Below are positions 27,401-37,460 of a stretch of DNA of 64,000 nucleotides, one piece after another. Under the pieces are notes generated by a model that searched no databases, was not told the origin of the DNA, and saw nothing but the letters and a program-made list of their open reading frames with translations. The DNA lies in NCBI RefSeq assembly GCF_002831625.1, contig NZ_CP025116.1, positions 1,812,501 through 1,876,500 on the forward strand, read 5' to 3'. Each line of letters opens with the position of its first letter. Position 1 is the stretch's first letter. The DNA is from Nonlabens sp. MB-3u-79 (GTDB taxonomy: Bacteria; Bacteroidota; Bacteroidia; Flavobacteriales; Flavobacteriaceae). Both the position numbers and the translations under genes were made by a program.

Positions 27401-29680
27401 TTGATAATGTCTATCACCGCATGTAAAGAGGCTATTCCATCTGTTACATTTAATGAAAAAGATGTCGCACATCTTGAACAGGACGCTATTGACAAAAAAG
27501 TAGATTCCGTTCTAAATTTGATGACATTAGAAGAGAAAATTGGTCAAATGAACCAGTATAATGGGTTTATGGATTTTACTGGTCCAGTTCCAAAGACGGA
27601 GGATACGAAGCGTAAATTTGAACATATCAAAATGGGATATGTGGGAGCTATGTTAAACGTGCGTGGTGTAAAGGAAGTCAGGGCTGTTCAAAAAATTGCG
27701 GTAGAGCAATCTCGTTTAGGAATTCCTTTAATCTTTGGCTATGATGTAATACACGGATATGAAACCATGAGTCCTATACCGCTTGCAGAAGCCGCAAGCT
27801 GGGATTTAAAAGCCATTCAAGAGTCGGCTCGATTAGCGGCAAAGGAAGCCTCGGCAGCTGGTATCAACTGGACATTTGCTCCTATGGTAGATGTTTCCAG
27901 AGATCCACGATGGGGAAGAGTCATGGAGGGAGCAGGTGAAGATCCCTTTCTTTCTAGTGAAATTGCTGTGGCACGTATTCAGGGTTTTCAAGGAAAAGAT
28001 TTAACCGGTCAGGAATCTATTATGGCGTGCGCAAAACACTTTGCTGCATACGGTTTTCCAGAAGCGGGAAGAGAATATAATAATGCTGATATAGGGACAT
28101 CTACTCTTTACAATATCGTTTTACCTCCGTTTAAAGCTTCAAATGATGCAGGTGTCAGAACCTTTATGAATAGTTTCAACCAATTGAATGGAATTCCTGC
28201 AACTGCAAATAAGTTTTTACTCAGAGATATTTTAAAAGAAAAATGGAATTTTAATGGCTTTGTAGTTTCTGATTGGGGTTCGGTGGCTGAATTAATACCC
28301 CATGGTTTTGCTCCAAATGGTAAAATGGCTGCAAAGCTAGCGGTTAAGGCCGGGACAGATATGGATATGGAATCCTATCTTTATGTAAATGAATTAGCGA
28401 GTCTCGTAAAGGAAGGTCTTGTAAATAGTGCTACAATTGATGATGCTGCTAGACGCATTTTAAAGGTAAAATTTGAATTAGGACTATTTGATAATCCTTA
28501 TAAGTATTGCGACCTGGAAAGAGAAAAAAAGGTCATAGGCAGCAAAGAGATCATCGATGGTGCTTTAGATATGGCTTTAAAATCTATCGTACTTCTGAAA
28601 AATGAAAACCAGCTTTTACCTTTGGATAAAAGAGGTCAAAAAGTAGTTCTAATAGGAGCACTTGCTTCTGAAAAAAACAGTCCGTTAGGAAATTGGAGAG
28701 CGGCCGCCAAAGAGAATACTGGGGTAAGTGTTCTTGAGGGAATGCAGCAGTATGATGAGCATATAGTTTATTCCAAAGGACCAGAAGTCATCATTGGTAA
28801 GGCTGAATTCACCAAAGAGATACGCATCAATAATACGGATATTACTGGAATGTCTGAAGCCGTTAAGGCAGCCAAAGGAGCAGACGTAGTTGTAATGGTT
28901 TTAGGAGAACACGGTCTTCAAAGCGGGGAAGGTCGCAGTAGAACTCAATTAGGATTACCCGGTCTTCAACAAGAATTGCTTGAGGAAGTATATAAGGTGA
29001 ATAAAAATGTAGTTCTAGTTTTAAACAATGGAAGACCTCTAGCATTGCCTTGGGCAAAAGAACATATTCCTGCAATAGTTGAAGCATGGCAGTTAGGCTC
29101 GCAAAGTGGTAATGCGATAGCACAAGTCCTTTACGGAGATTATAATCCTTCTGGTAAATTACCGATGTCTTTTCCTAGAAATGTAGGTCAAGTGCCTATC
29201 TACTATAATAGTAAAAGTACTGGAAGACCTAGTTTGCCTTCTCCAGATTTTGTGTTTTGGTCACATTACCAAGACGTAGCAAATGATGCATTATGGGTTT
29301 TTGGTCACGGATTAAGTTATACAGCATTTGAGTACGCTGATTTACAGGTTACAGACAACTTTAGCTCCAACGGAACTATAGATATTACTGTAAATTTGAG
29401 AAATTCTGGAAAATTAAAGGGCAAAGAAATTGTCCAATTATACATACGTGATAAATTTTCGAGTATTGCTAGACCTGTTAAAGAATTAAAAGGATTTAAG
29501 CTTGTGGAATTAGAACCTGATAGTTCTACTCCAATTAGCTTTGTACTAGATAAAAGTCACTTGGGATTTTATGATAATGAAGGGAACTGGTTTATAGAAA
29601 ATGGGAGTTTTGATATTTGGGTGGGGGGCAGCTCTGATGCAGGTCTTAAAACTAATTTTGAATTAAATGGGGTAGAGTAA
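27401..29680 (+). CDS. GH3 beta-glucosidase lipoprotein (start codon uncertain)
   Basis: At least 759 residues. The GH3 barrel carries the nucleophile D291 in FVVSDWGS (numbered from 27401) plus GWGRVMEGAGEDP-type and KHFAAYG signatures. A second alpha/beta domain and a C-terminal fibronectin III-like domain (about 640-759) follow. Role: releases glucose from beta-glucan oligosaccharides. TTG at 27401 (or ATG 27407) leaves only a stub before the lipid cysteine (SITAC). The frame stays open upstream and encodes IIKNTHYFTALILCILIMS, a proper lipoprotein signal, but has no ATG, GTG, TTG or CTG there at a suitable place. An ATT at 27356 or 27359 may be the real start, or an ATG has been lost. Last enzyme of the glucan cluster. 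Confidence 0.88.
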   Translation: MIMSITACKEAIPSVTFNEKDVAHLEQDAIDKKVDSVLNLMTLEEKIGQMNQYNGFMDFTGPVPKTEDTKRKFEHIKMGYVGAMLNVRGVKEVRAVQKIAVEQSRLGIPLIFGYDVIHGYETMSPIPLAEAASWDLKAIQESARLAAKEASAAGINWTFAPMVDVSRDPRWGRVMEGAGEDPFLSSEIAVARIQGFQGKDLTGQESIMACAKHFAAYGFPEAGREYNNADIGTSTLYNIVLPPFKASNDAGVRTFMNSFNQLNGIPATANKFLLRDILKEKWNFNGFVVSDWGSVAELIPHGFAPNGKMAAKLAVKAGTDMDMESYLYVNELASLVKEGLVNSATIDDAARRILKVKFELGLFDNPYKYCDLEREKKVIGSKEIIDGALDMALKSIVLLKNENQLLPLDKRGQKVVLIGALASEKNSPLGNWRAAAKENTGVSVLEGMQQYDEHIVYSKGPEVIIGKAEFTKEIRINNTDITGMSEAVKAAKGADVVVMVLGEHGLQSGEGRSRTQLGLPGLQQELLEEVYKVNKNVVLVLNNGRPLALPWAKEHIPAIVEAWQLGSQSGNAIAQVLYGDYNPSGKLPMSFPRNVGQVPIYYNSKSTGRPSLPSPDFVFWSHYQDVANDALWVFGHGLSYTAFEYADLQVTDNFSSNGTIDITVNLRNSGKLKGKEIVQLYIRDKFSSIARPVKELKGFKLVELEPDSSTPISFVLDKSHLGFYDNEGNWFIENGSFDIWVGGSSDAGLKTNFELNGVE

Positions 29681-29866
29681 AAAAGAGACTGCGTTATTTT
29701 AAGTAACTAGAAGTCATAATTTGAAGTCCAATGACAATAGGTAAATTAAATCAAGTAATATTGATGTGTTGGTCTTATGAATTTGAAGGAATAATTTAGA
29801 TAATTATTACCTTTACCTGTATTGATTGAACTCCAAAAACGACTTGTTAAACATCAGAGTATAAAA

Positions 29867-32800
29867 ATGAAAAAATCAAATAGTCAACTCATAGTATTAT
29901 TAATAATCACAAGTTTCTTGATGAGCTGTAATAACGAGCCTTCACGCGATCTTTACCCTAAAGAGCTGGTAGGAGGGCTTAATTTATTGCCTTCTGAAGA
30001 AACGGGAATAGATTTTAATAACACCATCGAGGAGTCTAAGTATTTCAATCATTACTTTTTTGGGCAAATTTATTTAGGTTCTGGTGTGGCGATTGGCGAT
30101 ATAAATAATGACGGTTTACCAGATATTTTTTTTGGGGGGAATCAAGTGAATGATAAGTTATATCTCAATAAAGGTGATTTTAAATTTGAGGACATTACTA
30201 CTAGTTCTAAAATAGATGCAGATTCAGGTTGGACTTGGGGCGTTACTATGGCTGATGTTAATGCAGATGGTTATCTAGATATATACGTTAGTAGAAATGG
30301 TAATTCCTTAAAAACAGAAGACAGGGAAAACAAATTATTTATAAACAACCAAGACTTAACTTTTACTGAAAGTGCTGCTGCTTACGGTCTAGCAGATGCT
30401 GGCTTTTCTACCCAAGCCGTATTTTTTGATATGGATAATGACGGCGATTTAGACATGTACCAAGTCAATCAGCTACCCGATAAGAAATTAATTTTAGTTA
30501 ATGAAATTCCACGGGAGCAGTTTAATTTATTTAGAGATAAACTATACAGAAATGACAATGGTAAATTCAATGAGGTGTCTAATCAAGTGGGTATTTCTAG
30601 CAATGTCTCCTATGGCTTAAGTGTTAATGCCTCCGACTTTAATAATGATGGTTGGACAGATTTGTATGTTGCAAATGATTATGCAGAACCTGACTTTATG
30701 TATTATAATAATGGCGATGGAACATTTACAAATGTCATAAATGAAAAGTTAAAACATATTACCCAACTAAGTATGGGCTCAGATACAGGGGATATTAATA
30801 ATGATGGTTTTATTGACTTGATGACCACTGACATGACCCCAGAAGACCACTATAGGGCTAAGACTAACATGGCTTCCATGAGTACAGAGATCTTTAATAA
30901 AATGGTGGATGCAGGAGCTCATTACCAGTATATGTCTAATACGTTACAAGTGAATACAGGGTTAGGGACTTTTTCTGACGTGGCAAGTATGGCAGGAGTA
31001 TCCTCTACAGATTGGAGCTGGGCAAGTCTCTTGGTAGATTTAGATAATGATGGCTGGAAAGATATCATTGTTTCTAACGGAATAAAGAAAGATGTCGATA
31101 ACAATGATTTCAGAGTTACGCTCAACAATTTAGATAAAAGCACAACAGTAGATGAATTGTTTCAATTAAGTAAAGATGCCCCATCACAACCAATAGCTAA
31201 TTATGCTTTTAGAAACAAGGGGAATTTAGAATTTGAAAAAGTAAGTGAAAAATGGGGGTTTGATACTCCTAGTTTTTCAAATGGAATGGCATATGGCGAT
31301 TTAGACAACGATGGGGATCTAGATGTGGTTGTAAATAACATCGATGGGCAGGCATTTGTTTACAATAATAATGCGACAGGAAATTTCTTAAAAATAGCTT
31401 TTAAGGGATCTGTTAAGAATCCATTTGGAATAGGAGCAAAAGCAAAAATTTATCAAAAAAATAAAGTTCAGGTGTCCGAGCATTTTTTGTCGAGAGGCTA
31501 TTTATCTTCTGTAGAACCAGGTTTGTTTTTTGGAGTAGGGAAGGATACCCAAATAGAGAAAATCGAGGTAACCTGGCCTGATGGGAAGGTGAACATATTT
31601 AAAGATGTCACTGCAAATAAGACAGTAACTGCAAATTATGCTAAAGCAACAAAAAAAGATGCTCCTACTGAAAGGTCCAAGACATTGCTTTCATCAGTAA
31701 AGCCAAATGATATTGGAATCGACTTTATACATATTGAAAATGATTTTGACGATTTTACAGAACAAATACTTTTACCACATAAATTGTCTCAGAACGGTCC
31801 ATTCACAGCCATCAAAGATGTCAATAATGATGGGCTAGAGGATGTTTTTATAGGCGGTGCCGCTGGGCAAAGCGGTCGATTATATTTGCAACAAGAAAGC
31901 GGTCAGTTTCTGAAGAGTCCATCTCAACCTTGGCGATTAGACAAAGCTAGTGAAGATATGGGAAGTGTCTTTCTCGACGTAGATGGTGATAATGATGTTG
32001 ATTTATATGTAGCAAGTGGAGGAAGTGAGTTTAATATAGGAAGTCCGCAACTTAGAGATCGATTATATATAAACGATGGACAAGGTAACTTTAGCAAAAA
32101 TGAACGAGCATTACCTGTAATAGCTCAAAGTACCCAAAGTGTCAAAACCTCAGACATAGACAATGATGGGGATCTGGATATTTTTGTAGGCACTAGAATG
32201 ATTCCTGGCAAATATATTTTTCCAGCAACCAGTTATTTTCTTATTAATGACAATGGAGTGTTTAAAGAATCATCAAGCAATGTAGCACCAGCATTACAGA
32301 ATATAGGAATGGTTACCGATGCTGTTTTTACAGATATAGATAATGATAATGATGAGGATTTGATGATAGTAGGGGAATGGATGGAAATCAAGGTTTTAAC
32401 AAATGAAAATGGTGTTTTTAAAGACGATTCAAAGCAATTTGGGTTAGAGAATACCAGAGGGATTTGGTGGTCTATCACTGCCAGTGACATAGATAATGAC
32501 GGTGATGAAGATTATGTAATCGGTAATCTGGGTAAAAACAATAAGTTTAAAGCTTCTAAAGAGCACCCTTTTAAGGTATATGCAAATGATTTTGATAACA
32601 ACGGTACTAATGATGTAGTATTTGCTAAGTTTTATAAAGGCGATTACGTACCAATGCGTGGCAGAGAATGTACCAGTCAGCAAATGCCCTATGTAGCTGA
32701 TAAGTTTGGAGATTATCACAGTTTTGCTTCTTCCACTTTAATAGAAATTTTACCGGAAGAAAAGATAGAGGGCAGTGTCGTTTATGAAATATCTAGTTTT

Positions 32801-33163
32801 GAAAGTATCCTATTGATCAATGAAAACGGTAAGCTAATTGCAAAATCATTACCTAATGAAGCGCAAATAGCTCCTATTAAATCAGCTCTTGTTATAGATG
32901 TTAATAATGACGGTTATAAAGATATCATTACAGTAGGAAATCATTACGGTGTTGAGGTTGAAACAGTGAGGTATGACGCGGGTTATGGAACGGTGTTATT
33001 GGGTAATGGTAAAAACGATTTTAGTTTTACGCCTCCAGAAAAAAGTGGTTTTTATGTACCTAGCGATAGTCGAGACCTCAAACAGCTGTCAATTAAAGGA
33101 AACAATACGTTTGTGGTAACCAACAACAATTCATCTTTATCCTTTTTTAAAGAACAACAATAG
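29867..33163 (+). CDS. FG-GAP/VCBS repeat lipoprotein with ASPIC/UnbV domain (CRTAC1-like)
   Basis: 1098 residues from the ATG at 29867; an earlier TTG at 29822 would place 15 extra residues before a clean lipoprotein signal (MKKSNSQLIVLLI...LMSC). Many calcium-binding FG-GAP blades are visible (GDINNDGLPDIFFGGNQ, DMDNDGDLDMYQVN, DLDNDGDLDVVVN), forming two beta-propellers. Between them, about residues 500-600, lies an ASPIC/UnbV domain (GIGAKAKIY...SRGYLSSVEPGLFFGVG...VTWPDGK). Often found beside glycan-uptake genes in Bacteroidota, where it is thought to bind ligand at the surface. It follows the GH3 gene by 186 bp on the same strand. Enzymatic function unlikely. Confidence 0.82.
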   Translation: MKKSNSQLIVLLIITSFLMSCNNEPSRDLYPKELVGGLNLLPSEETGIDFNNTIEESKYFNHYFFGQIYLGSGVAIGDINNDGLPDIFFGGNQVNDKLYLNKGDFKFEDITTSSKIDADSGWTWGVTMADVNADGYLDIYVSRNGNSLKTEDRENKLFINNQDLTFTESAAAYGLADAGFSTQAVFFDMDNDGDLDMYQVNQLPDKKLILVNEIPREQFNLFRDKLYRNDNGKFNEVSNQVGISSNVSYGLSVNASDFNNDGWTDLYVANDYAEPDFMYYNNGDGTFTNVINEKLKHITQLSMGSDTGDINNDGFIDLMTTDMTPEDHYRAKTNMASMSTEIFNKMVDAGAHYQYMSNTLQVNTGLGTFSDVASMAGVSSTDWSWASLLVDLDNDGWKDIIVSNGIKKDVDNNDFRVTLNNLDKSTTVDELFQLSKDAPSQPIANYAFRNKGNLEFEKVSEKWGFDTPSFSNGMAYGDLDNDGDLDVVVNNIDGQAFVYNNNATGNFLKIAFKGSVKNPFGIGAKAKIYQKNKVQVSEHFLSRGYLSSVEPGLFFGVGKDTQIEKIEVTWPDGKVNIFKDVTANKTVTANYAKATKKDAPTERSKTLLSSVKPNDIGIDFIHIENDFDDFTEQILLPHKLSQNGPFTAIKDVNNDGLEDVFIGGAAGQSGRLYLQQESGQFLKSPSQPWRLDKASEDMGSVFLDVDGDNDVDLYVASGGSEFNIGSPQLRDRLYINDGQGNFSKNERALPVIAQSTQSVKTSDIDNDGDLDIFVGTRMIPGKYIFPATSYFLINDNGVFKESSSNVAPALQNIGMVTDAVFTDIDNDNDEDLMIVGEWMEIKVLTNENGVFKDDSKQFGLENTRGIWWSITASDIDNDGDEDYVIGNLGKNNKFKASKEHPFKVYANDFDNNGTNDVVFAKFYKGDYVPMRGRECTSQQMPYVADKFGDYHSFASSTLIEILPEEKIEGSVVYEISSFESILLINENGKLIAKSLPNEAQIAPIKSALVIDVNNDGYKDIITVGNHYGVEVETVRYDAGYGTVLLGNGKNDFSFTPPEKSGFYVPSDSRDLKQLSIKGNNTFVVTNNNSSLSFFKEQQ

Positions 33164-33780
33164 TTCTATAAATATAGCCAGTATTTATTGATTGATGCCG
33201 TTTATACTGCTTAGTCGGTCCTTGTATAGTTGTTTTGTAAAGTTAATTTCTTCTTTTAGGGTTTTTTACAACTATTTTCAAGGGTGATTATCCTTTATTA
33301 TTTCTGCTTTTGAGCTACGCTTACTTGTGCGTGAGAACATATAAACTTTATGGTGTTAACGCTATAAGATAGAATAGCCTTTTACGATCGTGCTGTAGGT
33401 TTGATGATCACCACATTTAAATAAGCAAGAAGCGACATTGCCGCAAAAGCATTTTGTATTCCCCTCGGTATCCTAAAGTTGCTTTTACAATGGTGTAGGA
33501 AATATGTAATTGGAATGCTTGTCTTCTTTTACTATGATCGGGTCTATTCTAAATTTTATAAAGATATAGTCTTATAAGAGTTAGAGTATTTTTTACTCTA
33601 ACTTAATTCGAAGATCTCCTTAAAATTTCCATGGTTTTTTTAATTATAAGTAGTTTGCACCATTTTTAATGCTTAATTGCTAGATAATTACAGTTTTGTA
33701 TAGTTTTTGTATAGGTATTTAGTGTGTGCTATATCGTTATAGTTTCGCATATTGTTACATCAATTTTAATAAAAAATATC
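33164..33780. other. 617-bp intergenic region
   Basis: No convincing gene. It holds a perfect 10-bp-stem hairpin with a T5 loop at 33579-33603 (AGTTAGAGTA / TACTCTAACT) without a following T-run. The rest is AT-rich. A frame on the minus strand around 33420-33500 gives a short protein-like stretch, but it is broken soon on both sides. I could not assign it. Confidence 0.5.
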
Positions 33781-35196
33781 ATGAAAAAAATTACATTTTT
33801 ATTAACCTTCTTAATTAGTTCTGCTTGTATTGCACAGGTGGTTCTAGAGGATTTTGAAGGTACAGCTCCTACCATAGGTTTTGCTAATGGACCAGGTTCT
33901 GTGACGATCGTACCAGACCCTGCGATGGGAGGTACTAATGGTAACGTTCTCGAGATCATTACTGGAGCAGCATCTGCTCCTTGGCAGCAAGGTGAACTTA
34001 CTTTGCAAAATGATTGGATGGATTTAACTACAAATAAAGTAGTTTCAGTGGATGTGTATTCTACTTCTGCTTTTGATATGTTAGCAAGAGTTGAAGGAGG
34101 AACAGGTCCTATTTCTGCTACTGATGACAGCCATACTGGTTCTGGATGGGAAACTTTAAGTTTTGACTTTAGTATACCTAAGGACAACCAGCAAGCAGCT
34201 AATGGTGCGTATCCTAAAATATTTTTCTTTAACCTATGGGACAGTGCAGCAGGCGGTGGAGCCGGTGGTTGGGCCGATGCAAACGGCGCAAGTACTGTAA
34301 GAACTAGTTATGTAGATAATATTACTGCATTTTCTACACCACCACCACCAACATGTAATGATGGTATTCAAAACCAAGGGGAAACAGGAATTGACTGTGG
34401 AGGTCCTAACTGTGCGGCTTGTCCTTCACCACCAACTGTAGCGGCACCCCGTCCACCTAATAGACCAGCTGCTGATGTTATTTCTTTCTTTAATGGTTTT
34501 GGTGTTTATGGAGATGTTACAGTTGGAACATTTGATACTTCTTGGTGTGGAAATGCCACCACTGATGTTGTTATTGCAGGAAATCCAACCAAATTAACGA
34601 CGGGTGCGTTATGTGAAGGAATTGATTTTGCTAGTAATCGTATAGATGCTACTGGTTTTACTAAATTCCATATTGATTTTTATACGGATGAGACAAACAT
34701 TGTAGGTAAAGTTTTTAATCTAAAATTAGTAGATTTTAATGGAGGTGCTGGAGAAGATGCATCAAGAACCATTCAAATTAATATTAATGATGGAACGAAT
34801 CCAGGAGTTGTTGCAGGTACAGGAACCAATTGGGTTTCAGTAGATGTCGATATCGCCCCTTTTGATGACCTTGCGCAGATAGTTATCACTACCAACTTGA
34901 ACAATGTTTGGTATAATAATCTATACTTGCACAAAGGTACTACAGCTAGTGTAGATGATGCAAATGCTGCTGTGTTTACTGCATATCCTAATCCAACTTC
35001 AAATAATTGGACAATTTCTGGTACTACTACCATGAACTCAGTTGCTATTTATGATATTATGGGTAAGCAAATCACTACAGTTGAAGCTAATGATACTGAT
35101 GTAGTAATCAACACTACTAACATAGTTGCAGGTATGTACTTTGCTAAAATTGAAAGCGATAATGGCGTACAAACCATAAAGCTTATTAAAGAATAA
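33781..35196 (+). CDS. Secreted carbohydrate-binding-like protein with type IX sorting domain
   Basis: 471 residues from the ATG at 33781 (upstream in-frame sequence to 33724 is AT-rich and spoils the signal). Signal peptide 1-19 ends ACIAQ. Residues about 20-185 are a beta-sandwich resembling CBM-type modules (VVLEDFEG...). Then comes a proline/cysteine linker with the CNDGIQNQGETGIDCGGPNC motif, a second beta-module (about 220-395), and a C-terminal T9SS type A sorting domain (AYPNPTSNNWTISG...VYDIMGKQ-like, ending IKLIKE). Exported by the type IX system. No catalytic residues are recognised, so binding is the best guess; position after the glucan locus suggests, but does not prove, a glucan ligand. 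Confidence 0.75.
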   Translation: MKKITFLLTFLISSACIAQVVLEDFEGTAPTIGFANGPGSVTIVPDPAMGGTNGNVLEIITGAASAPWQQGELTLQNDWMDLTTNKVVSVDVYSTSAFDMLARVEGGTGPISATDDSHTGSGWETLSFDFSIPKDNQQAANGAYPKIFFFNLWDSAAGGGAGGWADANGASTVRTSYVDNITAFSTPPPPTCNDGIQNQGETGIDCGGPNCAACPSPPTVAAPRPPNRPAADVISFFNGFGVYGDVTVGTFDTSWCGNATTDVVIAGNPTKLTTGALCEGIDFASNRIDATGFTKFHIDFYTDETNIVGKVFNLKLVDFNGGAGEDASRTIQININDGTNPGVVAGTGTNWVSVDVDIAPFDDLAQIVITTNLNNVWYNNLYLHKGTTASVDDANAAVFTAYPNPTSNNWTISGTTTMNSVAIYDIMGKQITTVEANDTDVVINTTNIVAGMYFAKIESDNGVQTIKLIKE

Positions 35197-35230
35197 CTAT
35201 TGGTTATTTGATTTAATTTAATAAGAGTTA

Positions 35231-35262
35231 AAAAGGCTGTCCGGAAGGACAGCCTTTTTTAT
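35231..35262 (+). terminator. Rho-independent terminator
   Basis: Stem AAAAGGCTGTCC (35231-35242) with GGACAGCC (35247-35254), followed by a run of six T. Ends the transcript of the type IX protein gene. Confidence 0.85.
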
Positions 35263-35330
35263 TTTCCCTTCTTGAATAAAGATTCCATATTTATAAAACC
35301 CATATTTTTACATCAAAATTATAATTGACT

Positions 35331-37454
35331 ATGATTCGTAAAGTCCTTTTTCTCTTAGTTTCTTTTATCTTTATTTGTAGTTGTACAAAGAAAGAAAAAG
35401 AACCCGTTGCAACAGATGTTCAAGGACGGATCGCCAATGATTTAATTCATGAAACAAGTCCTTACTTATTGGAACATGCATACAACCCTGTAAATTGGAA
35501 GGCGTGGAATTCAGAATCTTTAGAATTAGCAAAAGAGGAAAATAAGCTGGTGGTTATTTCCATAGGTTACTCTGCTTGTCATTGGTGTCATGTCATGGAA
35601 GAAGAAAGCTTTGAAAATGATTCTATTGCAGCTTTAATGAACGATAACTTTATCAGCATTAAAGTGGACCGAGAGGAGCGACCAGATGTGGATCAGATTT
35701 ATATGGATGCGGTTCAATTAATGACAGGCAAGGGCGGCTGGCCGCTTAATTGTATTACCCTTCCAGATGGAAGACCTGTCTTTGGAGGTACTTATTTTAC
35801 AAAATCTCAATGGACTAAAGTATTGGTCGAAATGTCTGATTTGTACAAGAATGATCCAGAAAAAGTAATCGCCTACGCTGATAGATTAACAAAAGGCATG
35901 AAAAATAAGGACTTGATTACGGTTAACAAAGAAGCTGTTGCATTTAATACGGAGTCACTTGATGCTATAGTAAACTTGTGGAAGCCTTCCTTAGACCTTG
36001 TTAATGGAGGACAACAAGGTGCTCCAAAGTTCCCCATGCCTAATCAGTTGAACTTTTTACTTCGTTATAGTGTGCAGAACAATGATAATGAGCTGCAAAA
36101 ACATGTAGTGAACTCCTTGATTAAAATGGCTAATGGTGGTATATACGACCAAGTAGGTGGCGGTTTTTCTAGGTATACTGTTGATGAAGAATGGCACATA
36201 CCACATTTTGAAAAAATGCTGTACGATAATGCTCAGCTCGTTAGCCTTTATGCGGCTGCATATCAATTAACAGGAAATGAATACTTTAAAATAATTATAG
36301 AGGAAACATTAGACTTTGTTCATGTAGAGCTCACTCAGAAGGAAGGAGCCTTTTATTCATCCATAAATGCGGATAGTACAACCAATAGCGGTGGCCTAAA
36401 GGAAGGTGCCTTTTATATCTGGACTAAAAAACAGTTAGAAACTGCTATAGATTCAGAGTTGGAGCTATTTTATTCCTATTATAATATCAATGAAGCTAGG
36501 AAGTGGGAAGATGATACGTACATTTTATACAAAACAAAATCAGACGTAGTATTTTTAAAAGAATTCGGTTTAACTCAACAGGAATTAAATGTCTTGGTTC
36601 GTGATTGGAAGTCAAAACTAGATGCTTATAGAAAAGATAGAGAACGACCTTCTACTGATGATAAGGTACTCACGTCTTGGAACGCATTAATGCTTAAGGG
36701 TTACTTAGATGCTTATCGCGTTCTAGGGAACAAAGAATATTTAGACCGAGCAATTAAAAGTGCCGAGTTTATAAAAACGAAACAACTAAATAAGGACGGC
36801 TCGCTATTTCATAATTATAAAGATGGTAGAAGTACTATAGAAGGCTTTTCTGAAGATTATGCACACACGATTGATGCCTTTATCGCCTTATATCAGGTAA
36901 CACTAGACGAAAAATGGCTAACTACGGCTAGTGATATTATGAAGTATTCCATGATCCATTTTTACGATAAAAACAGCGGTATGTTTTATTTTACTTCTGA
37001 TCAACATACTAACTTGATCACTCGTAAAACAGAGGTTGTAGATAATGTCATCTCTTCGTCAAATTCTGTCCTAGCTACTAATTTATTCCAATTAGGGCAT
37101 TACTATTCGAATAAAGAGTACTCTAAAATTTCAGAACGTATGCTGTCTAATATTCATAAGGATATGAAAACAACGCCTTCTGCTTATGCTAATTGGTTGA
37201 ATTTATATTTAAACTATTCTAACCCTTACTATGAAGTAGCTATTTCTGGAAGTAAGGCTATGGAAAAAAGCAAGGAACTGCATTCTTATTACTTGCCTAA
37301 TATATTAATTGCAGGTGCCGCTGTTGATAGTGACTTATCTATTATGAAAAACAGATTTAATAAAGACAATACGTATATCTATGTATGTGTAGATGGTAGT
37401 TGTAAACTTCCTGTCACCGATACGAAAAGTGCGGTTGATCAGCTTTTAAAATAA
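35331..37454 (+). CDS. DUF255/YyaL-type thioredoxin-fold protein, lipoprotein form
   Basis: 707 residues from the ATG at 35331 (a TTG two codons earlier is the alternative). The first about 20 residues form a lipoprotein signal (IFICSCTKK). Then comes the conserved N-terminal domain of this family: [22 protein letters not shown] and the thioredoxin-like active site [14 protein letters not shown], with both cysteines kept. The C-terminal two thirds form an (alpha/alpha)6-type domain ([28 protein letters not shown]), like GlcNAc epimerase or GH127-type folds. Substrate is not known for the family. Most relatives lack a signal peptide; this one should be membrane-anchored outside the cytoplasm. 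Confidence 0.82.
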   Translation: MIRKVLFLLVSFIFICSCTKKEKEPVATDVQGRIANDLIHETSPYLLEHAYNPVNWKAWNSESLELAKEENKLVVISIGYSACHWCHVMEEESFENDSIAALMNDNFISIKVDREERPDVDQIYMDAVQLMTGKGGWPLNCITLPDGRPVFGGTYFTKSQWTKVLVEMSDLYKNDPEKVIAYADRLTKGMKNKDLITVNKEAVAFNTESLDAIVNLWKPSLDLVNGGQQGAPKFPMPNQLNFLLRYSVQNNDNELQKHVVNSLIKMANGGIYDQVGGGFSRYTVDEEWHIPHFEKMLYDNAQLVSLYAAAYQLTGNEYFKIIIEETLDFVHVELTQKEGAFYSSINADSTTNSGGLKEGAFYIWTKKQLETAIDSELELFYSYYNINEARKWEDDTYILYKTKSDVVFLKEFGLTQQELNVLVRDWKSKLDAYRKDRERPSTDDKVLTSWNALMLKGYLDAYRVLGNKEYLDRAIKSAEFIKTKQLNKDGSLFHNYKDGRSTIEGFSEDYAHTIDAFIALYQVTLDEKWLTTASDIMKYSMIHFYDKNSGMFYFTSDQHTNLITRKTEVVDNVISSSNSVLATNLFQLGHYYSNKEYSKISERMLSNIHKDMKTTPSAYANWLNLYLNYSNPYYEVAISGSKAMEKSKELHSYYLPNILIAGAAVDSDLSIMKNRFNKDNTYIYVCVDGSCKLPVTDTKSAVDQLLK

Positions 37455-37460
37455 TTAATT

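Noticed and set aside
5482..29680. Horizontal transfer by a mobile element
   Set aside because: No integrase, transposase, flanking repeats or tRNA at the borders, and base use looks like that of the neighbours.
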